From: an uncultured Eubacteriales bacterium | GTDB lineage: Bacteria; Bacillota; Clostridia; Oscillospirales; Ruminococcaceae | Length of the DNA stretch: 5,551 nucleotides | NCBI GenBank assembly: GCA_959605275.1 | Contig: CAUHFD010000190.1 | Location: forward strand, 1-5,551 | Direction of reading: 5' to 3' | Shown here: piece by piece, positions 1 through 5,551 of the stretch | Layout of the letters: each line of letters starts with the position of its first letter | Numbering within the stretch: position 1 is the first letter of the stretch | Made by a program: the position numbers and the translations under genes | Notes under the pieces: generated by a model | Database searches by the model: none | The model's input: only the letters and a program-made list of their open reading frames with translations | Told to the model about the DNA's origin: nothing

Positions 1-885
1 CAATGCGGAAATCAACTCATTGTTCAGCGAATATAAAATAAAAATCAAACAAACAGAAATAAAAATGCTGACAATGTGAAACATAAATCGGAACGAAAAA
101 GACGAACCGGTATTTTCACTTTTTCTGTTTTGATATAAAAACAACGATATCATAATCAATCCGACGGTTACCACAATGCTGAATACCGAACGGTAATCCC
201 GTATGTCTGAAAAAAGAAAATAAAACGGCGTAAAAGAAATCAGCCATTCACTTAATCCGGATCCACCGCCAAAACCGTACAGCTGTTCTACCAGTGAGGG
301 AATACTGTAACAAATGCCGGCAATGGAAAAAGTCATCGCCATTCCGTACATCAGCGCTTCCCAAAGGGTCCCGCACGCAACAAGCACAAATATCACAAAC
401 ACATAAACGGTTACCGCCGACGGCAAAATTCTGGGGGCAAACGTACTGATTTCATAACTAAAACCTGGATAAGCATTCAAGGAAGGTCCTGCATTGTCCA
501 ACATTCCGATAGCAAAAGCAAGACCGTATCCTAACAAAGCAGGAACTAAGGCAATGGTCAGTCCCGCAAAAAATTTCCCTAAAAACAAAGTAGTTCGCTT
601 AACCGGCAGGGAGTGATAGGTATCAATCGCCTTTTTGCTGTGAAGATAACGAAAAACAATAATCGGTATCAAAACACTTAGTGCCATTGGAACAATAACG
701 GTAAGAACAGTCAAAAATGATAATAATCCGTCATTTCGTTCGTTGGTAATATCAAGAACCGCACCAATCGGAGCAGCCATCATCAAAACAATGCCGAAAA
801 TAAAAACCGACCGATTGCGCTTAATGGTATCCGCATAGGTTGCTGTCCAACTGCCGCATTTATGCAAAGATGTTTTGGTAGTCAT
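1..885 (-). CDS. ABC-2-like transporter permease (YtrC/YtrD-type), 3' end beyond window
   Basis: This is a polytopic membrane protein, read as 295 residues from ATG at 885 with no stop before position 1, so the C-terminus is missing. Hydrophobic segments lie at about residues 26-44, 57-79, 101-128, 155-174, 176-196, 233-250 and 268-287. A short basic stretch follows the second one, with the conserved-looking motif YHSLPVKR at 90-97. In ytr-type permeases a similar motif lies in a cytoplasmic loop that probably contacts the ATPase. The start is supported by GGAGG nine bases upstream (895-899). The gene starts inside the end of the ATPase gene (26-bp overlap), so the two are probably translationally coupled and form one transporter. 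Family members are often about 600 residues or more, so roughly half may be missing. The substrate is unknown; assignment to YtrC/YtrD rather than another ABC-2 group rests on operon order and the SLPxKR motif. Confidence 0.85.
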   Translation of the reverse strand, partial: MTTKTSLHKCGSWTATYADTIKRNRSVFIFGIVLMMAAPIGAVLDITNERNDGLLSFLTVLTVIVPMALSVLIPIIVFRYLHSKKAIDTYHSLPVKRTTLFLGKFFAGLTIALVPALLGYGLAFAIGMLDNAGPSLNAYPGFSYEISTFAPRILPSAVTVYVFVIFVLVACGTLWEALMYGMAMTFSIAGICYSIPSLVEQLYGFGGGSGLSEWLISFTPFYFLFSDIRDYRSVFSIVVTVGLIMISLFLYQNRKSENTGSSFSFRFMFHIVSIFISVCLIFILYSLNNELISAL

Positions 886-1759
886 ATCCCTTCGCCTCCA
901 TTTCGTAAATAAAAATCTCCTCCAGTGTCAGCGGAAATTTTTCCATTGCCAAAGGCTGCAACATATTTATTTTTTGCTCTAAAATTTCGGCTTCTCCTTT
1001 GGCGACAATCGTAACAAACTTTCCTACAATTTTGCAGCTAAGCAGACTAAACCGGGAAAGATACTCTTCGGTGACCGGTGAAGAAAACGCCAGCTGATAT
1101 TTATGTATTCGTTTCTTTAATTCTTCCATGGCGATGTTATACAGCAATTTTCCTTGATATACTACCCCCACATAATCGCACAGCTCATCCAATTCCCGCA
1201 AATTATGAGAACTGATGATAACCGTAATATTTCTCTGCGCGGCAATATCCACCAAAATCCTTCTCACTTTTTGGCGCATCACCGGATCCAGTCCGTCAAA
1301 AGACTCGTCCAGCAGCAAATATTCCGGATGGGTTGACAGCGCCAAAAGAATAATAGCCTGCCGCTTCATTCCTTTGGAATAGGAAATGATTTTATCCTTG
1401 ATCGGCAAATCAAAGCTTGCACACAACTGTCTGTACAGCTCGTAATCAAAATTTCTGTAATACGTCTGATAGAAAGAAGCCATGTCATTCAAGGTCGCCT
1501 GAGGCAAAAAATAAGGATCATCAGGAACAAAAAACAATTTTTCTTTCATTTTTGCATTATCCAATATATTTTCTCCATCCACTGACACAACACCTTCATC
1601 AGCAGTATACACACCGCTGATCAAACGAAGCATCGTCGATTTTCCGGCTCCGTTGGCACCAATCAACCCATATAAAGCTCCTTTAGGAATGGTAAGTTCT
1701 TTTAAGTCCAAAACAGTCTTGCCGTCCAATATCTTTTTTACATTGTCAAATACAATCAT
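860..1759 (-). CDS. ABC transporter ATP-binding protein (YtrB-type)
   Basis: This cytoplasmic nucleotide-binding subunit (299 residues) would power the membrane permease encoded just downstream. Visible motifs are Walker A GANGAGKST (34-42), a signature loop SYSKGMKRQ (126-134) in place of LSGGQ, Walker B YLLLDE (147-152) with catalytic E152, D-loop GLD (156-158) and the switch histidine H185 in SSH. The Q-loop region reads FVPDDPYF (77-84) and lacks the usual glutamine. The variant signature and Q-loop occur in a branch of ABC-2 exporter ATPases related to YtrB and BcrA. Residues after about 215 form the less conserved C-terminal tail of such proteins. I chose ATG at 1759 because AAAGGA lies nine bases upstream and the protein then begins with the standard first strand (MIVFDNV). 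An upstream in-frame TTG at 1798 has no ribosome binding site. The gene lies 47 bp after the GntR gene and overlaps the permease gene. Confidence 0.93.
   Translation of the reverse strand: MIVFDNVKKILDGKTVLDLKELTIPKGALYGLIGANGAGKSTMLRLISGVYTADEGVVSVDGENILDNAKMKEKLFFVPDDPYFLPQATLNDMASFYQTYYRNFDYELYRQLCASFDLPIKDKIISYSKGMKRQAIILLALSTHPEYLLLDESFDGLDPVMRQKVRRILVDIAAQRNITVIISSHNLRELDELCDYVGVVYQGKLLYNIAMEELKKRIHKYQLAFSSPVTEEYLSRFSLLSCKIVGKFVTIVAKGEAEILEQKINMLQPLAMEKFPLTLEEIFIYEMEAKGYDYQNIFA
886..899 (-). promoter_or_regulatory. Ribosome binding site of the permease gene
   Basis: GGAGG (895-899, minus strand) lies nine bases before the permease ATG and inside the last codons of the ATPase gene. It shows that the 26-bp gene overlap is genuine and not a wrong start call. 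Confidence 0.75.
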
Positions 1760-1774
1760 CTTCTGCCATCCTTT
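1760..1774 (-). promoter_or_regulatory. Ribosome binding site deciding the ATPase start
   Basis: AAAGGA (1769-1774, minus strand) is followed by nine bases and ATG at 1759. It favours that start over the longer in-frame reading from TTG at 1798, which has no purine-rich element in front of it. Confidence 0.7.
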
Positions 1775-1806
1775 CGATACATCATATCTGCCGAACAAAA
1801 TTATGA

Positions 1807-2202
1807 TTATTCCCCTATCATGTCTTTGCGCTTTTTTTGATACTTTTCCTCGCAGACATCGGTCAGCGCCTTGATTTCCACCTTTGTCAGCCCAGCCAGC
1901 AATGCTTCTTCAATCGCAGAGGAAAGTGCTTTTTCCGCATTCCTTTTTATAGAGGGAAGAATTTGAATATGTGATGAAACAAAGCTTCCTTTTCCTGCCA
2001 AAGAATAAATAATTCCTTCGCTTTCCAATGCCTGATATGCTTTTTGAACCGTATTGGGATTCACGCCCAACTCTTTCGAAAGACTTCTGACGGAAGGCAA
2101 TTGCTCATCCGGCTCTAAAATTCCAAGCAGCGTATTCTCAATAATTGCCTTTTTCAACTGCTCATAAATCGGCACACCGGTATTCAGTGTAATGCTTATC
2201 AT
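1807..2202 (-). CDS. GntR-family transcriptional repressor, YtrA subfamily
   Basis: This short (131-residue) cytoplasmic DNA-binding regulator probably represses its own operon. The N-terminal winged helix-turn-helix spans about residues 9-77. It begins with the typical PIYEQLKKAI (11-20), has LPSVRSLSKELGVNPNTVQK (35-54) over the recognition region, and ends in the wing AGKGSFV (69-75). The remaining 55 or so residues are predicted helical and charged. That is far too short for the FadR, HutC or MocR effector domains, but it is right for the YtrA subfamily, in which two helices mediate dimerisation. YtrA-type regulators commonly sit first in ABC transporter operons, as here. The ATG at 2202 is fixed by an in-frame TAA six bases upstream. 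The strong AGGAGG (2218-2223) is unusually far away (15 bases); GGGGA at 2209-2213 is at a better distance. The effector is unknown and there is no visible ligand domain. Confidence 0.93.
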   Translation of the reverse strand: MISITLNTGVPIYEQLKKAIIENTLLGILEPDEQLPSVRSLSKELGVNPNTVQKAYQALESEGIIYSLAGKGSFVSSHIQILPSIKRNAEKALSSAIEEALLAGLTKVEIKALTDVCEEKYQKKRKDMIGE

Positions 2203-2298
2203 TGCTTATCCCCATTTCCTCCTACAATTTTTTACCACTTTGTGTTAACTGTCGATCGAAAACAATATAATCAAACAACTTGAAAAAAGTGTATTATC

Positions 2299-2332
2299 TG
2301 TACTAGTTCGTATAACACAGAATTAGTATACA
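2299..2332. promoter_or_regulatory. Probable operator: imperfect inverted repeat at the GntR promoter
   Basis: The arms TGTACTAGTTC (2299-2309) and GAATTAGTATACA (2320-2332) are complementary apart from one mismatch and a two-base insertion, around a 10-base centre. The repeat covers the -10 box and predicted start site of the minus-strand promoter. The neighbouring first gene is a GntR repressor, and such repressors normally bind inverted repeats in their own promoter. I infer autoregulation. Flanking GTGT (2289-2292) and ACAC (2315-2318) form a second, weaker symmetry, so the exact operator boundaries are uncertain. Confidence 0.45.
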
Positions 2333-2353
2333 GAAATAATTATCCAAAATCAA
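2325..2353 (-). promoter_or_regulatory. Predicted sigma-A promoter of the GntR-ABC operon
   Basis: On the minus strand, TTGATT (2348-2353) is followed by a 17-base spacer and TATACT (2325-2330). These are 4/6 and 5/6 matches to the -35 and -10 consensus at optimal spacing. Transcription would start near 2318, giving a leader of about 115 nt before the GntR gene. The -10 box overlaps the inverted repeat listed separately, which fits control by a repressor. Confidence 0.55.
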
Positions 2354-2426
2354 TGTGCGAATATCACAAATAATCTTCATAATATTAGTAATATGTATAC
2401 AAAACAATAAAAATAACATCATTCAC

Positions 2427-2455
2427 TTGCAAAAACCAATCATTTGAAATATAGT
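2427..2455 (+). promoter_or_regulatory. Predicted sigma-A promoter of pyk
   Basis: TTGCAA (2427-2432), a 17-base spacer and TATAGT (2450-2455) match the -35 consensus at 4/6 and the -10 at 5/6. The predicted start near 2462 leaves a leader of about 220 nt before the pyk start codon. No better-spaced promoter is evident closer to the gene. Confidence 0.55.
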
Positions 2456-2461
2456 ATTATG

Positions 2462-2683
2462 GGGAAATTTTTTAAGTTTACTGTCTTATGAAAAAAAAGA
2501 GAACCAATGGAACTACGGAGACACCTGTTCCTTTTCACTATAAACGATGACTCAAATGCTTTGCCCGATGCTACAATGTCAATGAATAAGAAATGGTATT
2601 CGTTTGTTTTTCCGGAATACGGCAGGCGAAGCCATGCACTTCGTGCAATACCGATGCAAATTCAATAAGGAATGGTGATTAAT
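2462..2683 (+). promoter_or_regulatory. Long pyk 5' leader with competing hairpins (candidate cis-regulatory RNA)
   Basis: Pairings seen: GGAAC/GTTCC (2509-2513 with 2527-2531); GTATTC/GAATAC (2596-2601 with 2615-2620); GCAGGC-GAA-GCC-A-TGC (2622-2637, one bulged A); and TGCAC-TTC-GTGCA (2635-2647). GGTATT (2595-2600) can instead pair with AATACC (2647-2652), excluding the second helix. The third and fourth hairpins share bases 2635-2637. TTCCTT (2528-2533) is complementary to the AAGGAA (2667-2672) near the pyk start. No U-tract terminator is visible before the gene, so any effect would more likely be on translation or stability. I do not recognise a known riboswitch or T-box. The leader's extent depends on the predicted promoter. 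Confidence 0.35.
2667..2683 (+). promoter_or_regulatory. Ribosome binding region of pyk, deciding between two ATGs
   Basis: AAGGA (2667-2671) directly abuts the ATG at 2672, so it cannot serve that codon. For ATG 2684 the spacing is 12 bases, and a second weak element, GGTGA (2674-2678), lies five bases away. The protein from 2684 starts MRKTKIICTLGPS, the usual start of the family. Confidence 0.55.
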
Positions 2684-4447
2684 ATGAGAAAAACAAAAAT
2701 TATCTGCACACTGGGACCGTCCACCGATGATGAAAACATCGTCCGCCAAATGATGCGAGCAGGAATGAACGTCGCTCGTTTTAACTTTTCACATCAAACG
2801 CACGCCGAACACAAGGCACGATACGATATGGTAGTCCGATTACGGGAAGAACTTGGCTTGCCGATTGCAACTTTACTGGACACCAAAGGACCGGAAATCA
2901 GACTTCACAAAATTAAAAACGGCAAAGCCGTCTTGAAAGCCGGAGAAAAATTTACGCTTTATACCGATGAAATTATCGGTGACGAAACCAAAGCCTCCAT
3001 TACTTACAAAAATTTACCCCATGATATTAATGCCGGTACCCGCATTTTGATTGATGACGGTTTAATTGAGCTGCGTGTTAAGAGCTTTACCTCCAGCGAA
3101 ATTGTGACCGAAGTCGTAAACGGCGGCGTCATCAGCAACAGCAAAGGAATCAATGTCCCGGGAGTATACCTTTCTATGCCCTTTCTCAGCAAAAAAGATG
3201 AGGAAGACATTGTATTCGGTATTGAAACCGGTTTTGATTTTATTGCAGCTTCCTTCGTGCGCTGTGCGCAGGATATTTTAGATATTCGCGCGATTTTGAA
3301 TCGCCATAATTGCCATTCCATTAAAATAATCGCCAAAATAGAAAATATCGACGGGGTTAACAATATTGATGAAATTTTACGGGTAACCGACGGTGTTATG
3401 GTTGCGCGCGGAGACATGGGAGTGGAAATCCCGTTAGAGGAAATCCCGGTTTTACAGAAAATGCTGATCAAAAAAGCTTACAACGCCGGCAAACAGGTCA
3501 TTACCGCGACCCAAATGCTGGACAGCATGATGAAAAATCCGCGTCCCACCCGAGCAGAGTCCACCGATGTTGCCAACGCAATCTATGACGGCACCAGCGC
3601 TATTATGCTGTCGGGGGAAACGGCTGCGGGCGCTTACCCGGTAGAATCTCTGATCACCATGGCAAAAATTGCCGAGCGAGCAGAAAACGACATTGACTAT
3701 ATCAAACGTTTTAACAGCCGCGACATCGTGGAAGCACCCAACGTAACAAACGCCATCTCCCATGCTACCGTCACGACCGCCCATGACTTAGGTGCCACCG
3801 CGATCATCACCGTTACCAAAACCGGTCAAACTGCACGAATGATTTCCAAATACCGCCCGCTTTGTCCGATCATTGGCTGTTCTACCAATATGCAGGTCTG
3901 CCGTCAAATGAATCTTTCGTGGGGTGTTACACCGATTTCGGTAGAAGAAAAAACGATTACCGACGAATTATTTGATCATTCGGTTGATATGGCAGTAAAA
4001 GCCGGGCTGGTTTCCAGCGGCGACTTGGTTGTAATCACCGCCGGCGTTCCGCTCGGTATCAGCGGCACTACCAATCTTTTGAAAGTGCATGTGGTCGGAG
4101 ATGTGCTGCTGTCCGGTTCCGGCGTCACCCATCATGTAGCCTGCGGCAATTTATGCGTCTGCCGTGATGAGGAGGAAGCAAAAAGAAATTTTAAGCATGG
4201 CGACATCTTAGTTATTCCGCGTACCAGCAATGAAATTTTAGATATCATGAAGCAGGCATCCGGTATCATTACAGAAATTGACGGACTCAATTCCCATGCT
4301 GCCATTGTCGGTTTGGCGCTTGACATTCCGGTCATCGTCGGAGCCGAAAACGCAAGCCTGCGTCTCAAAAGCGGAACCACGGTTACTCTTGACGCAGTAC
4401 GCGGCATCGTATGCAGCGACAAAGTAGCACTGAAAAAAGAACAGTAA
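2684..4447 (+). CDS. pyk: Pyruvate kinase with C-terminal PEP-utiliser-like domain
   Basis: Cytoplasmic glycolytic enzyme that transfers phosphate from phosphoenolpyruvate to ADP, giving pyruvate and ATP. It is 587 residues from ATG at 2684, close to the 585 or so of Bacillus pyruvate kinases. The barrel and B domain show ARFNFSH (31-37, with R32 and N34), DTKGPEIR (66-73), the family signature IKIIAKIENIDGV (213-225) with acid K218 and metal ligand E220, ARGDMG (241-246) with metal ligand D244, and TATQMLDSM (274-282) with T276. E71 in KGPEIR is the residue type of K+-dependent enzymes. The regulatory C domain covers about 350-470. An extra domain (about 480-587) contains GLNSHAAIVGL (534-544), resembling the phosphohistidine domain of PEP-utilising enzymes. 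In the Bacillus enzymes this domain is not needed for catalysis. An in-frame ATG at 2672 is rejected because AAGGA directly abuts it. The gene has its own promoter and terminator, so it is probably monocistronic. Confidence 0.98.
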   Translation: MRKTKIICTLGPSTDDENIVRQMMRAGMNVARFNFSHQTHAEHKARYDMVVRLREELGLPIATLLDTKGPEIRLHKIKNGKAVLKAGEKFTLYTDEIIGDETKASITYKNLPHDINAGTRILIDDGLIELRVKSFTSSEIVTEVVNGGVISNSKGINVPGVYLSMPFLSKKDEEDIVFGIETGFDFIAASFVRCAQDILDIRAILNRHNCHSIKIIAKIENIDGVNNIDEILRVTDGVMVARGDMGVEIPLEEIPVLQKMLIKKAYNAGKQVITATQMLDSMMKNPRPTRAESTDVANAIYDGTSAIMLSGETAAGAYPVESLITMAKIAERAENDIDYIKRFNSRDIVEAPNVTNAISHATVTTAHDLGATAIITVTKTGQTARMISKYRPLCPIIGCSTNMQVCRQMNLSWGVTPISVEEKTITDELFDHSVDMAVKAGLVSSGDLVVITAGVPLGISGTTNLLKVHVVGDVLLSGSGVTHHVACGNLCVCRDEEEAKRNFKHGDILVIPRTSNEILDIMKQASGIITEIDGLNSHAAIVGLALDIPVIVGAENASLRLKSGTTVTLDAVRGIVCSDKVALKKEQ

Positions 4448-4469
4448 CTTATCCTTTTTCAATAAACTG

Positions 4470-4510
4470 AGGCGGGTATACTTTACACGGTATACCCGCC
4501 TTTGATTTAA
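4470..4510 (+). terminator. Probable intrinsic terminator of pyk
   Basis: A perfect 12-bp stem, AGGCGGGTATAC (4470-4481) with GTATACCCGCCT (4490-4501), closes an eight-base loop. It begins 22 bases after the pyk stop codon. The G+C-rich base of the stem is typical, but the following run is only TTTGATTT, a weak U-tract, so some read-through into paaK is possible. On the opposite strand the tail is no better, and no gene ends there. Confidence 0.75.
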
Positions 4511-4520
4511 GGGAATGCGA

Positions 4521-4549
4521 TTGACTTTAACATACCGGTATGATAATAT
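4521..4549 (+). promoter_or_regulatory. Predicted paaK promoter with extended -10
   Basis: TTGACT (4521-4526) is followed by a 17-base spacer and TAATAT (4544-4549), with TG one base before the -10 (4541-4542), an extended -10 element. The -35 matches 5/6 and the -10 matches 4/6. The start would be near 4556, about 118 bases before the paaK ATG. It lies just after the pyk terminator, so paaK has independent expression. Confidence 0.6.
4531..4542. promoter_or_regulatory. Perfect 12-bp palindrome between -35 and -10: candidate operator
   Basis: CATACCGGTATG is its own reverse complement and lies wholly inside the spacer of the predicted paaK promoter, its last two bases being the extended -10 TG. 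A protein bound there would block RNA polymerase, or a MerR-type activator could reshape the spacer. The 17-base spacer is already optimal, which favours a repressor. A possible half site, CATACC, recurs at 4594-4599. The regulator is not identifiable in this window. Confidence 0.4.
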
Positions 4550-4642
4550 ATAAATGTTAATTTTTTCAAAAATACAGCACCACAAATTTCTGCCATACCA
4601 TAAATTTAAGGCAGCAAAATCAATCTGAACAGCAAGAAAGGA

Positions 4643-4659
4643 ATAATCATTTGGATTAT
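4643..4659 (+). repeat. Short inverted repeat just before the paaK ribosome binding site
   Basis: ATAATC (4643-4648) and GATTAT (4654-4659) are perfectly complementary around a five-base loop. The repeat ends three bases before AAGGA of the paaK ribosome binding site. A second purine-rich element, GAAAGGA, lies just ahead of it. The stem is weak (one G-C pair), so its meaning is doubtful. Confidence 0.3.
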
Positions 4660-4661
4660 CT

Positions 4662-4673
4662 AAGGAAATTGCC
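4662..4673 (+). promoter_or_regulatory. Ribosome binding site of paaK
   Basis: AAGGA (4662-4666) lies seven bases before the ATG at 4674, a good spacing that fixes the start. The upstream TTG at 4651 is in another frame. Confidence 0.7.
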
Positions 4674-5551
4674 ATGTTTTTTCAAAAAGACCTGGAAACA
4701 ATGCCTCGCCGTGAAATAGAGGTGTTACAGCTTACACGGTTAAAACATCTTGTCAAGTACTGCTATGATAATGTTCCTTTTTATCACAACAGGTTGGAAC
4801 AAGCAGGTGTTACTCCCGAAAAAATCAAACAGCTTTCGGATATTCAATATATTCCCTATACTACAAAAGATGATATCAGAGACAACTATCCGTTCGGATT
4901 ATTTGCACAGCCGATGAAAAACGTTGTCCGTTTACACGCTTCGAGCGGTACAACCGGGAAACCGACTGTTGTAGGCTATACCAAACAAGATCTGGACACT
5001 TGGTCCGATTTGGTTGCCAGGCTCTGTCTTGCCGCCGGCACAACCGATGAAGATATCGTACAAATTTGTTTTGGATACGGTCTGTTCACCGGTGCCCTGG
5101 GACTGCATTACGGTCTTGAAAAAATCGGCGCTACCGTAGTTCCGAGTTCGAGCGGAAACACAGAAAAACAAATTATGCTACTCAAGGACTTCGGAACGAC
5201 TGCATTGGTCAGCACCCCATCCTATGCATTATACATGTCTGAAGTTGCCCATGAAAACGGGATTTCTAACGATCAGCTTAAATTGCGGCTGGGCTTGTTC
5301 GGTTCCGAAGGATGTACCCCCGAAATGCGCAATGAGGTTGAAAAAGGATTCGGATTATTCGCAACCGACAATTACGGCATGAGCGAGTTAATGGGTCCCG
5401 GTGTTTCCGGCGAATGCGTCTGCCGCGACGGTATGCATATTGCAGAAGATCACTTCCTTGCTGAAATCATTGACAGCGATAGTTGTCAGGTCTTGGAACC
5501 GGGTTCAACCGGAGAGCTGGTTATTACTACCTTGACCAAAGAAGCGTTTCC
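4674..5551 (+). CDS. paaK: Phenylacetate-CoA ligase (PaaK family), 3' end beyond window
   Basis: An AMP-forming acyl-CoA ligase that would activate phenylacetate or a related aryl acid with ATP and coenzyme A in the cytoplasm. 292 codons are visible of about 430 usual for the family; the C-terminal subdomain is cut off. The adenylate-forming P-loop ASSGTTGKPT is at 89-98. The PaaK-type block FGYGLFTGALGLHYG (133-147) follows, with GNTEKQ (161-166), STPSYALYM (180-188), DNYGMSELMGPGVSGEC (232-248), EDHFLAEIID (258-267) and GELVITTLTKEA (280-291). The ATG at 4674 has AAGGA seven bases upstream and gives the expected N-terminus. In anaerobes, PaaK homologues often accompany indolepyruvate:ferredoxin oxidoreductase (iorAB) and act in aromatic amino acid fermentation, not in aerobic phenylacetate breakdown. 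That partner is not visible here. Substrate is inferred from family only. Confidence 0.93.
   Translation, partial: MFFQKDLETMPRREIEVLQLTRLKHLVKYCYDNVPFYHNRLEQAGVTPEKIKQLSDIQYIPYTTKDDIRDNYPFGLFAQPMKNVVRLHASSGTTGKPTVVGYTKQDLDTWSDLVARLCLAAGTTDEDIVQICFGYGLFTGALGLHYGLEKIGATVVPSSSGNTEKQIMLLKDFGTTALVSTPSYALYMSEVAHENGISNDQLKLRLGLFGSEGCTPEMRNEVEKGFGLFATDNYGMSELMGPGVSGECVCRDGMHIAEDHFLAEIIDSDSCQVLEPGSTGELVITTLTKEAF

Larger units (their letters stand above)
2203..2671. other. Divergent intergenic region between the GntR operon and pyk
   Basis: I see no convincing gene in these 469 bases on either strand. The left half (to about 2460) is very AT-rich and holds the two back-to-back promoters and a probable operator. 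The right half is less AT-rich, would be transcribed as the pyk leader, and contains several short inverted repeats. A perfect 13-base palindrome, ATATTAGTAATAT (2382-2394), lies between the two promoters. It is pure AT apart from its centre and may be chance in such DNA. Confidence 0.7.

Noticed and set aside
1760..1798. Longer N-terminus of the ABC ATPase from TTG at 1798
   Set aside because: No ribosome binding site precedes it, and the extra 13 residues are not part of the ATPase fold.
2484..2531. Possible minus-strand terminator: GGAAC/GTTCC hairpin followed by a run of eight T
   Set aside because: The T-run is separated from the stem by about ten bases, and no minus-strand gene ends there.
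2541..2600. CAATGTCAATG and ATGCT...ATGCT short direct repeats in the pyk leader
   Set aside because: Too short and irregular to support a repeat element.
3004..3471. Open frame of 155 codons on the minus strand within pyk
   Set aside because: It is a shadow of the pyruvate kinase gene, with no ribosome binding site and no recognisable protein motif.
4238..4675. Open frame of 145 codons on the minus strand across the pyk end and the intergenic region
   Set aside because: It runs through the pyk 3' end and its terminator hairpin, has low-complexity composition and no recognisable domain.
4651..4719. Short plus-strand frame from TTG at 4651 after GAAAGGA
   Set aside because: It is only 22 codons, overlaps paaK in another frame and has no motif; the paaK start is better supported.
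4483..4742. TTACACGGT repeated in the terminator loop and early paaK
   Set aside because: A nine-base match with no symmetry or functional position; probably chance.

Overview
The window reads as chromosomal DNA of a Gram-positive anaerobe, most likely a member of the Clostridia. The grounds are AT-rich intergenic DNA around moderately AT-rich genes, strong AGGAGG-type ribosome binding sites, a GntR/ABC operon of the Bacillus ytr type, and a pyruvate kinase with the extra C-terminal domain typical of Bacilli and Clostridia. I see no tRNA, rRNA, CRISPR array, insertion sequence or phage gene. Species cannot be told from this sequence.

Left part (1-2202, minus strand): a three-gene operon read right to left. 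A short YtrA-subfamily GntR repressor comes first, then an ABC ATPase, then an ABC-2-like membrane permease whose 3' end lies beyond position 1. ATPase and permease overlap by 26 bp, which suggests translational coupling. The operon has a good promoter (2325-2353) overlapped by an imperfect inverted repeat, a plausible site for autorepression. The three proteins probably form a repressor-controlled exporter or cell-envelope-stress transporter of unknown substrate.

Middle (2203-2671): a 469-bp divergent intergenic region holding the two back-to-back promoters. The pyk transcript would carry a leader of about 220 nt able to form several hairpins, some mutually exclusive.

Right part (plus strand): pyk, a complete 587-residue pyruvate kinase with intact active site, is followed by a 12-bp perfect hairpin that is probably its terminator. 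Next comes a separate promoter with an extended -10, carrying a perfect 12-bp palindrome between its -35 and -10 boxes. It drives a phenylacetate-CoA ligase (paaK) gene that runs off the right edge.

The gene families are all known. The less ordinary material is regulatory: the pyk leader, the palindrome in the paaK promoter, and the probable GntR operator. I do not see convincing evidence for a new multi-gene system.
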